A stretch of DNA of 64,000 nucleotides from Natribaculum breve (GTDB taxonomy: Archaea; Halobacteriota; Halobacteria; Halobacteriales; Natrialbaceae). The notes under the pieces are model-generated. The model made no database searches. It was not told the origin of the DNA and saw only the letters and a list, made by a program, of their open reading frames with translations. Below are positions 63,081 to 64,000 of the stretch, piece after piece (position 1 is the stretch's first letter; each line of letters begins with the position of its first letter). Made by a program: the position numbers and the translations under genes. Location of the stretch: assembly GCF_023008585.1 (NCBI RefSeq), contig NZ_CP095390.1:2294001-2358000 (forward strand). Reading direction: 5' to 3'.

Positions 63081-64000
63081 ATGGACCTCACCCACCGTCC
63101 GCGACGGCTCCGCCAGGACCGCGTTCGGGATCTCGTCAGCGAGACGACCCTCGAGCCGACGGACCTCGTCGCGCCCGTCTTCGTCGACGCGACGACCGAC
63201 GAGCGGATCGAGATCGAGTCGATGCCCGGCCACGAGCGCGTGCCGATCGACGAGGCCGTCGACCGCGTCGAGGAAGTCCTCGAGACCGGCGTCGAGGCCG
63301 TCATGCTCTTCGGGATTCCGATCGCGAAGGACCCCGAGGGGACCCGCGCGTGGGCCGACGACGGCGTCGTCCAGGAGGCGACCCGTCGAATCGTCGCCGA
63401 GACGGACGCCTACGTGATCACCGACGTCTGCCTCTGTGAGTACACCGACCACGGCCACTGTGGCACCCTCGAGGAGGAACTCCGGGCGGACGCGGACGAC
63501 GCCCACGCGACGTGTACCGTCGACAACGACGCGACCCTCGAATCTCTCGAGAAGATCGCCGTCTCCCACGCCGCGGCGGGCGCTGACATGGTCGCCCCCA
63601 GCGGGATGATGGACGGGATGGTCGGCGCGATCCGCGGGGCACTCGACCGCGAGGGGTTCGAGAACGTTCCCGTCATGAGCTACGCCGCGAAGTACGAGAG
63701 CGCCTTCTACGGCCCGTTCCGGGACGCCGCCGACGGCGCGCCGGCGTTCGGCGATCGACGACACTACCAGATGGACCCGGCCAACGCTCGCGAGGCGATC
63801 CGCGAGGTCGCCCTCGACGTCGAAGAAGGCGCGGACGTGTTGATGGTCAAACCCGCGCTCCCGTATCTCGACGTCGTCTCCTCGCTGCGCCGGGAGTTCG
63901 ACCATCCCGTCGCCGCCTACAACGTCTCCGGCGAGTACGCCATGCTCCACGCCGCCGCCGAGAAAGGGTGGCTCGATTTAGAAGAGACCGCACTCGAGTC
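63081..64000 (+). CDS. hemB: Porphobilinogen synthase, truncated by the window end
   Basis: At least 306 codons of delta-aminolevulinic acid dehydratase, which joins two ALA molecules to porphobilinogen in heme and cobalamin synthesis. The metal-binding region CLCEYTDHGHCG, and the two active-site lysines in SYAAKYESAFYGPFR and VKPALPYLD, are visible. The ATG at 63081 begins MDLTHRPRRLRQD. The gene runs off the right end; about 20 more codons are expected. Confidence 0.95.
   Translation, partial: MDLTHRPRRLRQDRVRDLVSETTLEPTDLVAPVFVDATTDERIEIESMPGHERVPIDEAVDRVEEVLETGVEAVMLFGIPIAKDPEGTRAWADDGVVQEATRRIVAETDAYVITDVCLCEYTDHGHCGTLEEELRADADDAHATCTVDNDATLESLEKIAVSHAAAGADMVAPSGMMDGMVGAIRGALDREGFENVPVMSYAAKYESAFYGPFRDAADGAPAFGDRRHYQMDPANAREAIREVALDVEEGADVLMVKPALPYLDVVSSLRREFDHPVAAYNVSGEYAMLHAAAEKGWLDLEETALE

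Noticed and set aside
1..64000. tRNA or rRNA genes
   Set aside because: I saw no cloverleaf-like or ribosomal sequences in the spacers by eye; a tRNAscan run would decide.

Overview
The window is chromosomal DNA of an extremely halophilic archaeon (class Halobacteria; Natrialbales-type is my guess). The evidence is very high GC, strongly acidic proteins with D/E-rich tails, twin-arginine signal peptides with or without a lipobox (three predicted lipoproteins plus a Tat-secreted paralog family), an archaeosortase-type PGF C-terminus, an archaeal-type isoleucyl-tRNA synthetase, TATA boxes close to start codons (leaderless mRNAs), and scattered his genes. I see no rRNA, tRNA, CRISPR array, replication origin or intact transposon.

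Layout. 1-11.3 kb is mostly housekeeping: the end of hisI with a coiled-coil partner, a phosphohexomutase, a propeller-like protein, a lipoprotein, PRPP synthetase, a secreted gluzincin-like metalloprotease, and an ileS/metallo-beta-lactamase-fold pair. 11.4-16.5 kb is accessory: five minus-strand paralogs encoding small Tat-exported proteins of unknown function. Four intact copies share a ~76-bp promoter/leader block, and the fifth carries a one-base frameshift. 16.5-23.4 kb holds a uracil-DNA glycosylase, a BluB-like flavoprotein followed by six perfect 28-bp tandem repeats, a HIT protein, a prepilin peptidase, a methyltransferase/PfkB pair, a lipoprotein and a 2Fe-2S ferredoxin. 23.4-30.9 kb is transport-rich: two PiT carriers, an SLC13/TrkA-C carrier and TrkH, with hisA between them. 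31-46 kb has hisB, an ACT-domain protein, a GNAT acetyltransferase, an IMPACT protein, a TAXI-type TRAP transporter operon, an S9 peptidase, uracil phosphoribosyltransferase, a COG0523 GTPase with a His-rich loop and a Get3/ArsA ATPase. 46-57 kb has CstA under a strong dyad, a Cys/His-rich helical protein, a third PiT carrier, a CNNM/CorC protein, a glutaredoxin-like protein fused by overlap to a cysteine-less peroxiredoxin-fold protein, Sua5 and a solitary Cas4-like nuclease. 57-64 kb has a membrane HdrD-like Fe-S oxidoreductase, a decaying antitoxin/PIN-toxin locus, an aldehyde dehydrogenase/SDR operon and the start of hemB.

The most unusual items are the tandem Tat-secreted family with its shared upstream block, the 28-bp minisatellite at a stop codon, a 43-bp element duplicated 20 kb apart upstream of two unrelated genes, the peroxiredoxin fold with Ala in the peroxidatic position, the broken toxin-antitoxin pair, and the dyad at the cstA promoter. 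Functions are inferred from recognisable motifs by eye; no database search was run.
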